Source: Pocillopora verrucosa (Eukaryota; Cnidaria; Anthozoa; Scleractinia; Pocilloporidae). Taken from it: a DNA stretch of 64,000 nucleotides. The notes below the pieces were generated by a model that was not told the origin of the DNA, did no database searches, and saw only the letters and a program-made list of their open reading frames with translations. The translations under genes were made by a program, and so were the position numbers. The stretch's first letter is position 1, and the number at the start of each line of letters is the position of its first letter. The stretch is taken from assembly GCF_036669915.1 (NCBI RefSeq), contig NC_089321.1, forward strand, positions 12,397,292 through 12,461,291. Direction: 5' to 3'. This document shows positions 1 to 11,500 of this stretch, in pieces.

Positions 1-712
1 TTCTCCGTCTTCGTCTTGACATTGCTTTGAAATAGTATAGACTAGTAAGCTGAAACGAAAAATTAATCAGGGAAGTTTACGAAAAATCCAGCAAACAAGC
101 TTTAAGAAGGCATTTATTTAGACTTCATACTTCAACGAACTTCACAAATCTTACTTGTTTATCTTGTAAGTAAACGATGGCAGATTAATTCCCGAAGCGC
201 TTTCTGAGTTTCCCGATCCCTCTCCTACTGCTTTCACGCTTACAAAACAGGAAAAATCAAAAGGAGGAAGATACAGCTGTTTTGAAACGCCATTTGACGA
301 AGGTAAATCTGCCTTTTTGTTCGACACTTTACATATCAAAACAAAGGAAATTTGTTCCTCTTTTTGATTCTGGCGGTACATTTTTAATTTGCGCCTGCGT
401 AAAAGAGATATCGCCCGAGACCCTTCGCTCGGTCGTGTTTTGATCAAAAACGCCTTGTTAATTTCACGCAACCGCTCGGAGAAAAGGTAAAAATGACGAG
501 GGAAAAACTTTACCTTCAAGTTAGAAAATTAGCGGAATAGAAAGCCACAATATAATAGTATAATATTTCAGAGGTACATTGAGTGATTTTTCCGTAGAGA
601 ATCCGCACGATGGTAAAACATTCGAAAATTACACTCGATTTGAGTGGGGTGTTGAAGTGGGCGTGGTCACTACATTCATGTTAAGACTATTTGTACCCCA
701 TGAGTTTGATAT
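1..712. other. Gene-free stretch left of the duplicated block
   Basis: No coding exon with convincing splice sites or family resemblance is seen on either strand. The open frames here are short and have random-looking composition. The stretch ends where similarity to the SELENOO 3' region begins. Confidence 0.5.
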
Positions 713-1504
713 GATTGGCGGAGAGCATTCTGGCGGCCATATTTGTTGATCAAAAAGAAAGATTGTTGGAATTGTTTTGATTAAGCAATATAGCCCTGCA
801 AGAAGTCTTTGTGAAAGCCTGGTTACTAGTTGAGAGCTGCGTGTGGTGACGTCAATTTTGATTCGCTGTTTAAACGAACGATTGGCAAAGGTAGAGCCTG
901 AAAACAAGGCTAACCAAGAGCCTGAAAACAAGCTACACTATCGTTTCACTGTTTTACTTTTTTGCTAACTGCATTCGGTGAAAATCCCTTTCAATCCTGC
1001 ATGTCGTTAACCCTACTTCTTCGCTTTGAGCGAGGAGGGACGATAGACTCACTCCGCCACGAGGACCCACGAGGATTACGCGATAGATTTACGAAGATCA
1101 CGATAGCCGCATATTAAACGCATCATCAGGCAATATATCAAGGTTAGTTTTCCTTGTATCCTGAGCGTTGAACAGCCTCGTTTTCTCATGATTACAAGAC
1201 AAGGTGGAATTAGTACTCGCTGCTACGTAGAACGTAGCTTCGTCAAATTCCACATCGTCTCTGTAAGGTGTTTTCAAGCGTTTCAGAATAGTTTGAACCT
1301 GCAAAAGAACAGGAGAAGGAAATGTAAAATGTTATCAATGCATCTTAAACCACATACAAGTCAGTGCTTGCAAGTATTCCCTTCGCAAGGTTTCCTTTGC
1401 ATCGTAGATGGAAAAATAATCCTAAAAGAATCCCTTTCCAAAAGATGACAAACGAGTCTCCGTGTTGAAATACGACAAAGGAAAATGTCAGGAAAAAATT
1501 TTTG

Positions 1505-1630
1505 TCAGTGTATATGACCCATTAGCTTTGACGAAGTGCGAACGCTCGAAACGTCGTATTTGGAAACTCTTTGCGGTGGCCAATTTACTTTATCAACTCA
1601 GTAAATAATACCAAATTATCCAACAAGGAC
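1505..1630. repeat. Dispersed repeat family 2, partial copy
   Basis: It contains the family signature of GACGAAG...GCTCGAAACGTC followed by TTGCGGTGGCCAATTTAC and a TTATCAACTCA end. The same signature occurs near 3.4, 9.6, 19, 21.9, 23.6, 41.6 and 44.1 kb. It sits in the intron between copied exons 17 and 18 and was duplicated with the block (compare 21862-21960). Confidence 0.7.
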
Positions 1631-3336
1631 ACTTATCAAATAATTTTGCACAGAATCCTGGAAAAATTTTGCGTCGACGAGTTTCTTCTAACAAGCGTCT
1701 TTGACTCGCGTATATTTTCTTTGCCCGCCAAAGTAAAGAAAGGAATAAAAACAAATGACTTCCTATTTCCCTGTTGGTCATAATCTCTTTCGATCGTGCT
1801 GGGTGAAAATTAAGGTAAAATTTTTGCACAGCCCTACACTATTGTAAAACAAATCTGTTTTTACAATAGCAATGTATTGTTTTGTCATTGTTTTCTCTAT
1901 CCAAGAACTGAATACATAATGTAGCATGGGGCTGTGGGGAAATTTTACCGAAATAAACCTGCAAATAAGTATGCAACGGTTTTCAAGATTAAAAATGTTT
2001 GACGGGTTCTACTGGTTTCACTGCTCTTACCAAAGAGAAGTCTCCATTTTCTGCGGCCTTTATAGCTCTTTGGGCGATGTAATTTCTAAGAACAAACCTG
2101 CGAAGAAAATATTTGCGCAACGATATATAAAACAAAACTTGGAGATATGAACAGAAATAAAACTCGTCAATGTCAGAATTCGTTTTGCTTTAGCGAATAA
2201 ATTCCAAACGATGCAAAGAACCGGTAGCTTTATGCTCAGGGCAATGAAATTCAGTGAGTCAGGGCTCAAGTGCTGGCCGTGTCAATGTGTTTTGGTCATA
2301 AGCTGGACATATAGTTCTCGTGGTAACTATCTCTGGAAGGTAAGTTACCCGGGAAACGTAACGAAAAGTAGAGGAGGGGAGGGGGGGTGTGTGGGGAGGG
2401 TGAGTAACCCTGATTGGCAATACTCCCGAGGGGATTTCTCGCCAAAGAAACAGGAATAAGCTGCGACGGCAGTGCGAGACAATCTCACAAGCACACTTCA
2501 CTTTATGCCTCGATAATTCCAAAAAAACAAGGTGTTGGTTACAGTGAAGTCATTTTCGCCGGTGTATTTGTCAATTTTGATCTCTAGTCGCGTATTGATT
2601 CTCATTGGAGAGAGTTGGTAATGGTGGATACAGGGCTTGAGGCCAACATTTCATTCTTCAAGAAGAACACAGACAAGTACCTTGGGTTGTTGGATTTCAT
2701 TACCCTGACTCGTTCTTTGTTTACCTGTGTGCAATAGAAAAAAATTCAGTAAATCAGTAAAAAATTAAAAGGAAAGATGAGTTCTTCAAAGAGTTATTTT
2801 CAAATGAATGGAAATGTCGTGTTTACCTCTTGAACATCATGATGGTCGCATTCCTGATCAAGACGATCTCTTGGTAAATGAAAGAAAATAAAAACAAAAG
2901 GAAGAAGGAAAAATAAATGAAGACAAGAATTCACTTGTCAACTCTAATGTAATAGCATACCAATTATACACCAAATACAAATTAACCCCTTCTCCCCCTG
3001 TACAATATGGAAGTTTGTTGTCTGTGATTATACAATACTCAATAGGGAGGAAGGTATTGCAGCGAACTTCGGTACATTTAAACCTCATTTCTTATTACTT
3101 CCTTAAGAGCAGCTACGTGGATGTCATGTGTCCATTAATTTTGTCCTTCATTTACGATCACCCTTGTGGTTTCTTACACGCAATCCATGATTCCCACTCA
3201 CTGGTAAGCTGTGATCCACTGCGTCCATAAAACACGGTCGTTATTCCCTTTTCCGTTTTGCGTTGACACCTGAGTTGACGGTCGGTCGATCAACCAATTA
3301 ATTAATCAAACCATTAATAAATCAATTAAGTTTTAT

Positions 3337-3600
3337 CAACCAAGTCGATAATTTAAATCGGTCACTATAAATAGTTTCTATGCTGATGTTCGAAGCGTTA
3401 GCCCTCCGTTGATCGTTCTGACGAAGGACTAGCGCTCGTAAAGTCAGCTTTTAGAAACTCTGCGGTGGTCAGTTTACATCATCAACTCAGTCGATAACAC
3501 CAGATTATCTTGCTATACCCCGGCCCGCCCCCCCCCCCCCCCCCCACTCCCAGCGCAGCACCACAGTTTCCTTAGTAACTTACCCCTTTATTCAGCAATA
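3337..3600. repeat. Dispersed repeat family 2, long copy with poly-C tract
   Basis: Inverted ends (TTTATCAAC...GATAATTTAAA and CATCAACTCAGTCGATAA) enclose the GACGAAGGACTAGCGCTCG core. A poly-C run follows, then GCAGCACCACAGTTTCC and ACTTACCCCTTTA. Read on the minus strand this end is GGGGTAAGT...AAACTGTGGTGCTGCG, the same end that forms a splice donor at 9740. Confidence 0.7.
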
Positions 3601-3966
3601 AATCAATAAATCGCACAAGTAATCATTTATATTATTATACTGGACCCGTGCCGCCCCGCTCGCGCAATCCCACAGAAAACCACGATGAGAGCTGACGTGT
3701 GTAGGGCCGGACGGGTTGACGTGAGCCGGTTCGGAAAAAGCCGTCCAGCTCTGCATTCACACGGCTCTGTTTCAAAAAACTTAAAGGGATAAAAGAAAAG
3801 AGTTAAAAAAGTCGCGTTTTCCGATGAATAGTAGTTTCAATCAGCGTAAATTATCGCTACGCGAGCTCATTTGAAAGGTGTGGGAACAAGTGGGAGACGC
3901 TCAGTGAATTATGGGACGGATGCTCACATTTCATTTGTTGAGGTGAAATGGCTAAGGTTCCTGGCA

Positions 3967-4163
3967 TATTTTTCTCTCTGTTTATAGTGGTAAACCACCA
4001 TCTATGAAGCCAAAAGAGAATCAGGTCCAATTCTCTTGACAAAATAAAATGGCGTCGCGATTACTATGCTGGGCTCTGGATTTAGAAGCCCAGGTTCAAG
4101 GCCAGGCAGGGTCGTTGTGTTGTGTTTTCAGGGAAGAAACTTTACTCTCTCAGTGGCCCTCCT
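3967..4163. mobile_element. SINE-like insertion in duplication copy 1
   Basis: About 200 bp present in this copy and absent at the matching place in the other copy (near 24905-24950). It contains GGTTCAAGGCC, close to a tRNA-type pol III B box. No clear A box, tail or target-site duplication was established, so the tRNA-derived SINE call is tentative. Confidence 0.4.
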
Positions 4164-4763
4164 CTCAAAGGATGAACTATCATGGAATTCTCACGAAATG
4201 CTGAAAGTTATGTCCAATGGACTGGCATTCATCCAGGATGCCCGTATTCTCGTTCTAAAGAATTTGAGGTAAGCCCCACCCTAAATGAACTGCTAAGCCC
4301 AGAAGAGTTTACCGACAACCTCCCGCAGATAAATGCCAGAAACCCGGTGCTACAACACTTTTCGACCTAAGAAAAGAAGGTCTAATCCCTGGCTATTTTA
4401 CGAACTAACCTCCATTCAAGAATCGTCGAATACGCTTTGATTAATCCTTGCAGAGGAACACATTGAGACACAAGGTATTCAACGATGTCTTCATCGCTAA
4501 GAGCAGAAAACATACGAGGTGATTACTCAGCTACAGTGCACAAAGTCAGCTTTGAACGATAGAAAACCGTAGTATGATCCAAAACTGAATTAGCTTTAAA
4601 TTAGTACCAACAATCACGCGAATATAAAACCAATTTTTTAAGGAACCCGTCACTTGATTTGAATTGAAGCTGTGATCTGTTATCAAAGTCTATGCCACTT
4701 TTCCGAGTCTTTTCGAACGGTCACATGATCTCTACTTTTACATCAGTTAAGGACGCTAGCGTA

Positions 4764-5793
4764 TCTCCAAATGCAATCTCTCTATCAAACAAAAACATTG
4801 TCGCGGAAAAGTGGTACTGACCAGATGTACCCGTGCATGACCCAAGCTTAGCTAGGCTACCGGAGATCAACGCCGAAAGCGGTTTAAACGGTATGCGGAA
4901 CTAGACGGTTGAAAATACGTTCATATTCATGCAACTTGACATAGTGCATGCAATTCTTCGTAAACTGACCTCATTGACGAGAACGGATCTTTCGCTCTTC
5001 GGCCGAAAACAACGGTAAACCATAGGAACTTATCAAGATATGCTCATCTTGCAGATGAGCAATATCAGAAATATTATTGAACCCCATGACGTGTACCTGT
5101 GGGAGTCTGGAAGGGGCTTACTTGGTATCGTCACGAAACGTAGCGTGACGAGACCAAAGTACACAAGGAAAATATAGAACACCTATTAATTTAAGCAACT
5201 TTCCACAGTTAAGAGATTGTGGAATGACAAAGTGATTACTTGAGCTGGTTTAGCCGAAAAGTGAAATAAGCAAAAATTTACCAGCCTTAGGCTCAGCGTG
5301 ATATCGATACTGCAACCTTGAGATCTCGAGTGAACAATAACTTTTGCATATATTTTCTTCTCGCGGCCATTCCAGCTTGCTGGTACGTATATGTAGTCAC
5401 TTTGCTGCAAACATTTAACCTCGTTTCACATGATGTAGCAACAGCACAGCCTTAAAAATTTTAGCTTAAGTAAAAATTTGCAACACTGAAAGAGCCGCGC
5501 CCTCCTTTTTACGTATCTGTTAATATTCCTCCTCAGTGTTGGAGATGGGAATGATGGAGGGAAAATACTTCCGACTTTGTGGAACATATTCCTGGAATAA
5601 AGAGGCTTCCATGTAGCTTTAAATTAGATTGTTTGGATCACTAAATATGTTGGTCCATGACAGGGGATATGCGAACCTATGTAATACATTTTATAAACGT
5701 TGAAAACCAAATTGTTATGTGTTGAGCAGGCAGCTTCAACTACAAGATTAAATATCTTAAACCCCGAAGACCGATTGGCATCTAATTTCTCCT
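4764..5793. other. Non-coding spacer
   Basis: No supported gene, tRNA or recognised repeat. The short open frames lack family resemblance. Confidence 0.4.
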
Positions 5794-6005
5794 TAACCCT
5801 TTACCCCCTAACATCAGTATGCATATTCTTCATACTGTTCTCTATACATTTCCTGAAGCGCTGTCAAGGAGTATTTGTTAAAAAACCAAGAGCTTCATCA
5901 GTTGGTGATCATTTCCTTGATTCTCGTAACCTTAATGTTTGATTCAAGGGTGATATTGTAAGGAGAAATTACAAGCTGGTAACTCTGGAGGGTAAAAAGG
6001 TTAAA
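5794..6005 (+). mobile_element. MITE family 1 copy
   Basis: It begins AACCCTTTACCCCCTAACAT, continues with CAGTATGCATATTCTTC and ends with GATATTGTAAGGAGAAATTA and a GGGT-AAA-AGGTTAA end. At least eight further copies in the window share this layout. It carries no coding capacity. A partial inverted copy follows at about 6028-6140. Confidence 0.75.
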
Positions 6006-6027
6006 AGAATCACCTCTTATCCAAGAG

Positions 6028-6140
6028 AAAAGGAGATGATCTCTAACTAAAGAAGCTCTTGATTGTTAAACAAATTCTCCTTGTCAGCACCTTAGGTAAT
6101 GAGTGGTGAACATTATGGAGAATACAGATCAGGATCTTAC
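6028..6140 (-). mobile_element. MITE family 1 partial copy, inverted
   Basis: TTGTTAAACAAATTCTCCTT, GTCAGCACC and TATGGAGAATA are the reverse complement of the family's central part. It lies directly beside a copy in the other orientation. Confidence 0.6.
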
Positions 6141-7376
6141 TTGGTGTAGAATACACTGATGACGTAGAACAGTAGAGAAAAATAAGGAAAAAAAATCTAA
6201 AACAACGAGGAGACAAGTAAAAGCAATAGGTTGATAATGCCATGTTCTACTGTGACGTATCCTGTTTCTTCTATACCACGAAGGAGCAGAATTTCACGGG
6301 GTGATTCAAATTAGGAATAGGTGAGGATTTTTCCACTCTTAATTTATGAGGTTTCCTGAGATAAAGGCGGTTCGACTAGTGTATTTCACTACATATGCTT
6401 TGCGTATGTTCGTTTGCTTTTTAATTTTTTTTCCTCATCTATAGTTGTAAGGAAATTAGAGAGGGAGATGTCCTGATCCAGAAGGTGTCTAAAGGAGTTC
6501 CCCTTTTGGTTAAAACTCAAAAATAGAGCAGCCTAGTAAACAATTTTTCTGAGGTCTTTTCCCAACCCCCCCCCAACCCCCCCAAGTCAGGCTGTTTGGG
6601 CCCAGCGTACCCGTTTGGGTGGAGTAGAAAACGGTCAGCACGTTTTAGCCTCTCGTCACCCTGGTGTGGTTGACTATGCAACAATGCTCTGACTCACACG
6701 GGCACCTTGCCAAATGACTACTAACAGCCACCTACTGGAGGTTAGGGCTATGCCCACAGAATTGCACATCAACTGGACATTGATCACGAATCCTTCTCAG
6801 CTTTAATTTTATTTTAGAACTAGTTCACTTTGTGTGACTACAGCCCCCCTTTCCGATAAAAGAAAGTATTGTCAAAAATTTCAAAAACATACGAAAACTA
6901 ATTTTTATGCAAAAATCAGCGTATTGAATATCCTTCTTTTTTTCTAGAAAATAATGTAAGAGAAACGATTTCTGCACGGTTATTCTGGTTCCATCTTCAA
7001 CCAGGCCGGTACAGGCTATGTACACATAAAATGGATATAAATTTAGCTGGTTTCTTATTTACACACGGGTGAAAGTGCCTCTTTCACAAGAAAAAAAACG
7101 AGAGAATCACCAGTGGTACCACAAGCTATTTCTCTCTTCTTCTCTAACAGTCTAAAGCTGTACAAGTAATTTTGCAGAAAATGAAGTTCACGCCTTTCTG
7201 AGAACTGTACAATTTGTCAATACCTTTTTCGTTTTCCTCGAGAAATTAATCTCACGATTTAAACGAGTTTCAAATCAACTCTAAATGAAATGCTTACAAC
7301 ACTCCGCATCCATAAAAAAAATTGTTAGCTTGTAGCTGGGTGATAAAACAACACAGGAGCGATAAGATAGATCGTT
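6141..7376. other. Non-coding spacer
   Basis: It holds a poly-C tract near 6565-6585. Otherwise nothing recognisable was found on either strand. Confidence 0.4.
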
Positions 7377-7590
7377 AACCCTTTAACTCCCAGATCAAAT
7401 TTGTAATTCTCCTCACAGTCAAACATAAAATTTTTAAAAAGTTAGTTCAGGGAATTTAGTATTGGATCAATAAATTATCCCAAAATTGAGATTTTTCTTT
7501 ATTCTCATAACTTATCTGGTTGATATTCTATTGATTTTGTAAGGAGAAATTCTGTCTTGGTCACTCATGGGAGTTACAGCGTTAAATATT
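7377..7590 (+). mobile_element. MITE family 1, subfamily B copy
   Basis: It starts AACCCTTTAACTCCCAGA and ends with TTGTAAGGAGAAATTC and GGGAGTTACAGCGTTAAA. Subfamily B differs from A by an ACTCCC...GGGAGT pair near its ends. Similar copies lie near 29.6, 38.6, 44.9, 49.8 and 52.6 kb. Confidence 0.7.
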
Positions 7591-7974
7591 TGTCTTCAGT
7601 TTACGCTGGGAACAGTTAAAAATGTTTATGAAGTCTCTACAAGAAAAATGTAATTTAAAACCTTGAACAGCTTTGTCACTAAAATCATTCTTGTACTCGC
7701 TCCAATCTCGATCAGCGATCTCTCCTGTTCAGATGTCGGGACTAGAAGATCGTAACCACTCGAATGCAAAAGAATCAGCGGAATAAAGCCTTTCTGACAA
7801 TGTCTTTTCCATTCAGCAACGAAACTGTAAATCTCTGTAGATGTCCTACTCTGGGAGGTTCAACCTAAGGTAAAAATTCAATAATAGAAGTTAAGTCAAA
7901 GGCAACATCTCCAGTAATAGAGTATTTTTTAGTAAATTAACTAGTGATCAGTAGTTATTTTTCACAAATCATTC

Positions 7975-8375
7975 TGTACAGTTCTAACCGGATAGTTGTC
8001 TGCAATCGGACACCTGAGATCGGATAGTTGAAGCGTCCAATCATACTGAGTCCTTTCCGCCAAATCCACCAATCACAGAATTGATCACAATAACCATAGC
8101 AACAACCACTAACACTAAAAAAAAACTGTGGAATTTCCAAAATTGAGAAATTTTTCTTTTTAGAAATTGTCTCTACCAGAGATATTTGTCCTCAATGTGT
8201 TTGTTGTCTTCGGAAATTGTAACGGTTATGATAAATTGATATAGGACTTTGTGCCGTCCAATTGTGTCTATAATCACACTCGTGATTGACAAATCGGACT
8301 TTGCGGTCGTCCGATTTTGCTAATCTCTCGTATGATTACAGACCGAAGTGGACTCCACTCTGTTCTATTATCATT
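7975..8375 (+). repeat. Dispersed repeat family 3
   Basis: It contains TGACAAATCGGACTTTGCGG, CGTCCGATTTTGCTAATC and GATTACAGACCGAAGTGG. The same modules recur in reverse orientation at about 36690-36860 in an NDUFS1 intron. Non-coding; probably a short DNA transposon relic. Confidence 0.65.
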
Positions 8376-8556
8376 ATTTATCATTAATATCATCATAGTT
8401 ATAATAATCATCATAACTTTTCTTACTACCACTGTTATCGTTATTATTACATGTACAATCATCATTATTGTTATCATTATCACGTTATTATTAAGTATCA
8501 TTATTGTTATTCTTACTACTATCAATACTATTAACATTATATTATTATCCACATTA
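8368..8556. repeat. Degenerate ATT/ATC simple repeat
   Basis: An almost uninterrupted run of TTATCATTATT-like triplets. The Ile/Val/Met-rich open frames on both strands here are products of the repeat, not genes. It lies just 3' of the stop codon of the NACHT-WD40 gene. Confidence 0.85.
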
Positions 8557-8570
8557 TTCTTTTTCTGTCT

Positions 8571-11500
8571 TCAAATAAACTTTGTTTCAACTGACCTTTC
8601 GATGTTTGTCTTTTCTTTGTCGCCTGGCAGCTTCGCTTGAATGATTTCAAAATGGTCCTTGCGGTATCTAAAGCCAATTGCGACCAAGCGCTTACGAGGA
8701 CAAACTGCAAAACTTTGAAATGGTCGTTCTTCTACAATTTCACTGAGGAGATCACCAGATTTAACGTTGTATAATCGAAGACATAAACCTCTTGAATCAT
8801 TCAAGCTCACGATGCATTCCTCGTTACTGATAAACTTAATATCATCTACAACCATGTTCTCCAATTGACGAATCACTTTTCCCGAAACTGCGTCGAGGAC
8901 GTAAGAGCCAGGTGCACAATAAGTGACGACGTTTTCTTCAGTAGGAGAAAAAATAGCACTTGGAAGGCCAAATAGATTGAACTTAGTAGAAGTTTCCCAT
9001 AGCACTCGGTTTTCACGCCACAACTGCAGTGACTCTCCATCAGTGGTGGCTAGCACTTCCCATTTATTATTACATGCCAAAAAAAGACCATCAAAATTTG
9101 TAATCTTTGACACAATTTTTTCACTCGTTGTATCTAGAATGGTGACTTCCCATCTGTCATCAAAGTTATTCCTCGTTTTCAAGGCGACTCGTTCCTCTGA
9201 TAAGGGTACAACATCATCGACAGGAAACTCAGTCCACCTTTTCATGAAAACAGACAAATCAGAGTTCCACAACTCAAGCGAGCCACTAACTGTTCGAAAT
9301 AGGACACCTCTTTTGACGGGTACAACACTTAAAGACTGTGCAAAAATCATACATTCCTTTTTTCTGATCCTTTTACTTAAAACATCGCCAGCCACAAGAT
9401 TTATTCGCTGGATCCTTGTACCTTCCACGATATAAAGAGAGTCACCATCAACAGAGAAATGAACGTCAAAACTTGTTGGAAAGAGATCATATCCAACAAA
9501 ACCGTTTTCCTCCATGTCCTCAAGTAGAGGTTCCTGTTGTTCCTGATCATCTAGGAAAGAGAGAACATAATAAAGATCTAGGCAATTAAGTATTATCAAC
9601 TACGTTGATAACGTAAATTGGCCACCATAAAGAGTTTAATAGCGATGGCCAGTTTACGTTATCAACTCAATTGGTAATACTAAATTACCCTGTTATACTC
9701 TCCCTCCGACACAGCACCACAGTTTCTTTGGAAACTTACCCCCTTTAGAATAAGGATCAGCTCCATTCTCTAATAAGCTGCATGGATCACTTTCCAATCG
9801 TTCTAACAGTTCATCGAGTTTGAGCCTGTTTTCTGGTGGGTCATTAAATTCCGTTCGTTCTCCCACAAAGTCATCAAGTTCATCTCTCTTTTCCGTAGAG
9901 TTGTTACGTTCCATTGTCTGTTCAACTAGGCCACCGAGTTCAGCTCTCTGTTCTGATGGATCAGCAACTTCAGCTCTCTGTCCTGACAGAACATCGATTT
10001 CAGCTTTCTGTTCCAGCATATGGATGATTTCTGGTAGGTTATGTTCCGTTAGATGGTTATTTTCGGTTCTCTCTGTCGTAATGTCACCGGATTCTATGCT
10101 TAGTCCCGCTTCATCGCTACTCTCAACTCTCCACTCCATTACGTCATTAAGGCGACACATTTCAATCACTTCACTGTGAGGGGAAACTCTTAGTAACATC
10201 TGCTTTTCTAGTACAAGTGCAAAATCCACAAATGGGGATACTCCTCCAGATGGATACCAAAAGGGATCTCCTGATAGGAAACCACTCTCATTGCAAGTTT
10301 CAAATTCCGAGGCGTACTGGTAGGAACTCGTCCCAAAAATGCCATCCAAACTATACATTGACTTAGTGTTCCTGTCAATATCTAAACAAAAAAGCTTGGG
10401 CTTCGGATACCGATGACGTTCATCCCCAAGTAAACAGAAAAAAAACCGGCAGTCAGTAGTTAACTTAACATATCGTGACGAGACTGAAGGACATATTAGA
10501 GTCTCAACTCCATCATTCATGTCAATGAGGTATGCGTACTTTTCAGAATCGACGATCACCATCCGTCTTCCACTAGCAGACCAAGCAAAAGATAAAATTT
10601 CGCATTTGTGTGTAAAACGACTAATTTCGCTTCCATCTTTTAGACTCCACTGGATGACGCAATTACACTGGTCCGGAGAGTCAGTCAGCATCGTGGTTTT
10701 GTCACCAGATATTGAACAAACTAGGAACTGGCACTTGCTCGAACGGAAAAGAGGTTTCACGTCTCCAACCAAGGTATAACCCTGAGACAGAGTCCCTTGT
10801 AGGATTAGGTCTAAGGTTGGATGGAAAACTACTGACCGGAAAAATGGGGTAAGGAGATCCCATCCTAGGTGCCTCCGAGAAATAATGTTTAATACCAGTG
10901 CAGAGCGTGTCCATATTAGCTGGGCAGTACGGAGCGACCACAGATGAATTGTGTTATTCATACACTCGCATACCAGGTAGTCCTGATTTGGTGAGACATC
11001 AAAGCAGATCACCTCATCTGAAGCAAAAAATCGCAGTAGAACATCTGTTCTTTCCTCCTTCTTTCGCAAATATTCCATATATGGTAAGTCCGCATACTTG
11101 GTGTTTAGCAAGCTTAATGCCTCCGCAGACAGTTCACGTCCTCCTTCATTCAACAAGATTTGAAAGATGGCATGAGGAAGTTTTGAAAGAGTACTTAAAT
11201 GCTTCCGCAACAGCAACAATAACGTCTCCAGGGCTTCTCTGCAATTCTTTGACAAACCATTTGTATTTTCCTTCTCTTGTACGCAAAGAACATCTTCAGT
11301 GGCTGCTGTACTCTTCACAGTTAGCTTTGCATAGACCAATTCTAGGTCCAAAACATAATTCTTTACAATGTCGTCCAGGCTACATCGACGAGCATTCTCT
11401 TCTACCTCAAGTATATGCTGAACACCATGCTGCAAGGCATACCTCGACGTCTGTTTCAGTGTTGAACTCTGGATCCCTTTATGTTTCAATTCATCTAGTT

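Larger units (their letters stand above)
1089..4496 (-). pseudogene. SELENOO: Partial SELENOO copy: exons 12, 14-18
   Basis: Six minus-strand exon copies are recognisable: 4410-4496, 3202-3218, 2827-2869, 2681-2724, 2031-2097 and 1089-1298. Their lengths equal those of exons 12 and 14-18 of the SELENOO gene at 21425-33399, and the GT/AG sites are kept. The last exon still ends UGA-Ser-Ser-stop (TGA 1098-1100, TAA 1089-1091). Exon 13 is absent. Joining exon 12 directly to exon 14 would break the frame, because exon 12 ends in phase 2 and exon 14 starts in phase 0. No copies of exons 1-11 are seen. Substitutions include Glu to Lys in the conserved AIEAAE motif, where the 22 kb copy keeps the family residue, so this copy looks derived. 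It is most likely a non-functional 3' fragment. Use as alternative terminal exons by read-through transcription cannot be excluded. Confidence 0.8.
713..4763 (-). repeat. Segmental duplication, copy 1 (3' part of SELENOO)
   Basis: This block matches 21052-25532 nearly base for base over most of its length. The left limit is at ATTGGCGGAGAGCATTCTGG and the right limit at GGACGCTAGCGTA in both copies. Relative to the other copy it lacks about 761 bp (24028-24788, which holds SELENOO exon 13) and carries about 200 bp extra near 3967-4163. Both copies have the same orientation, so the block arose by duplication with about 16 kb now between them. The NACHT-WD40 gene lies in that gap. Confidence 0.9.

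Noticed and set aside
8274..8640. Ile/Val-rich ORFs on both strands
   Set aside because: Translation of an ATT/ATC simple repeat.
8923..9435. 170-residue plus-strand ORF, and similar ones at 9820-10179, 10898-11524 and 12249-12722
   Set aside because: Antisense shadows of the HEPN-NACHT-WD40 coding exons, with no resemblance to known proteins.
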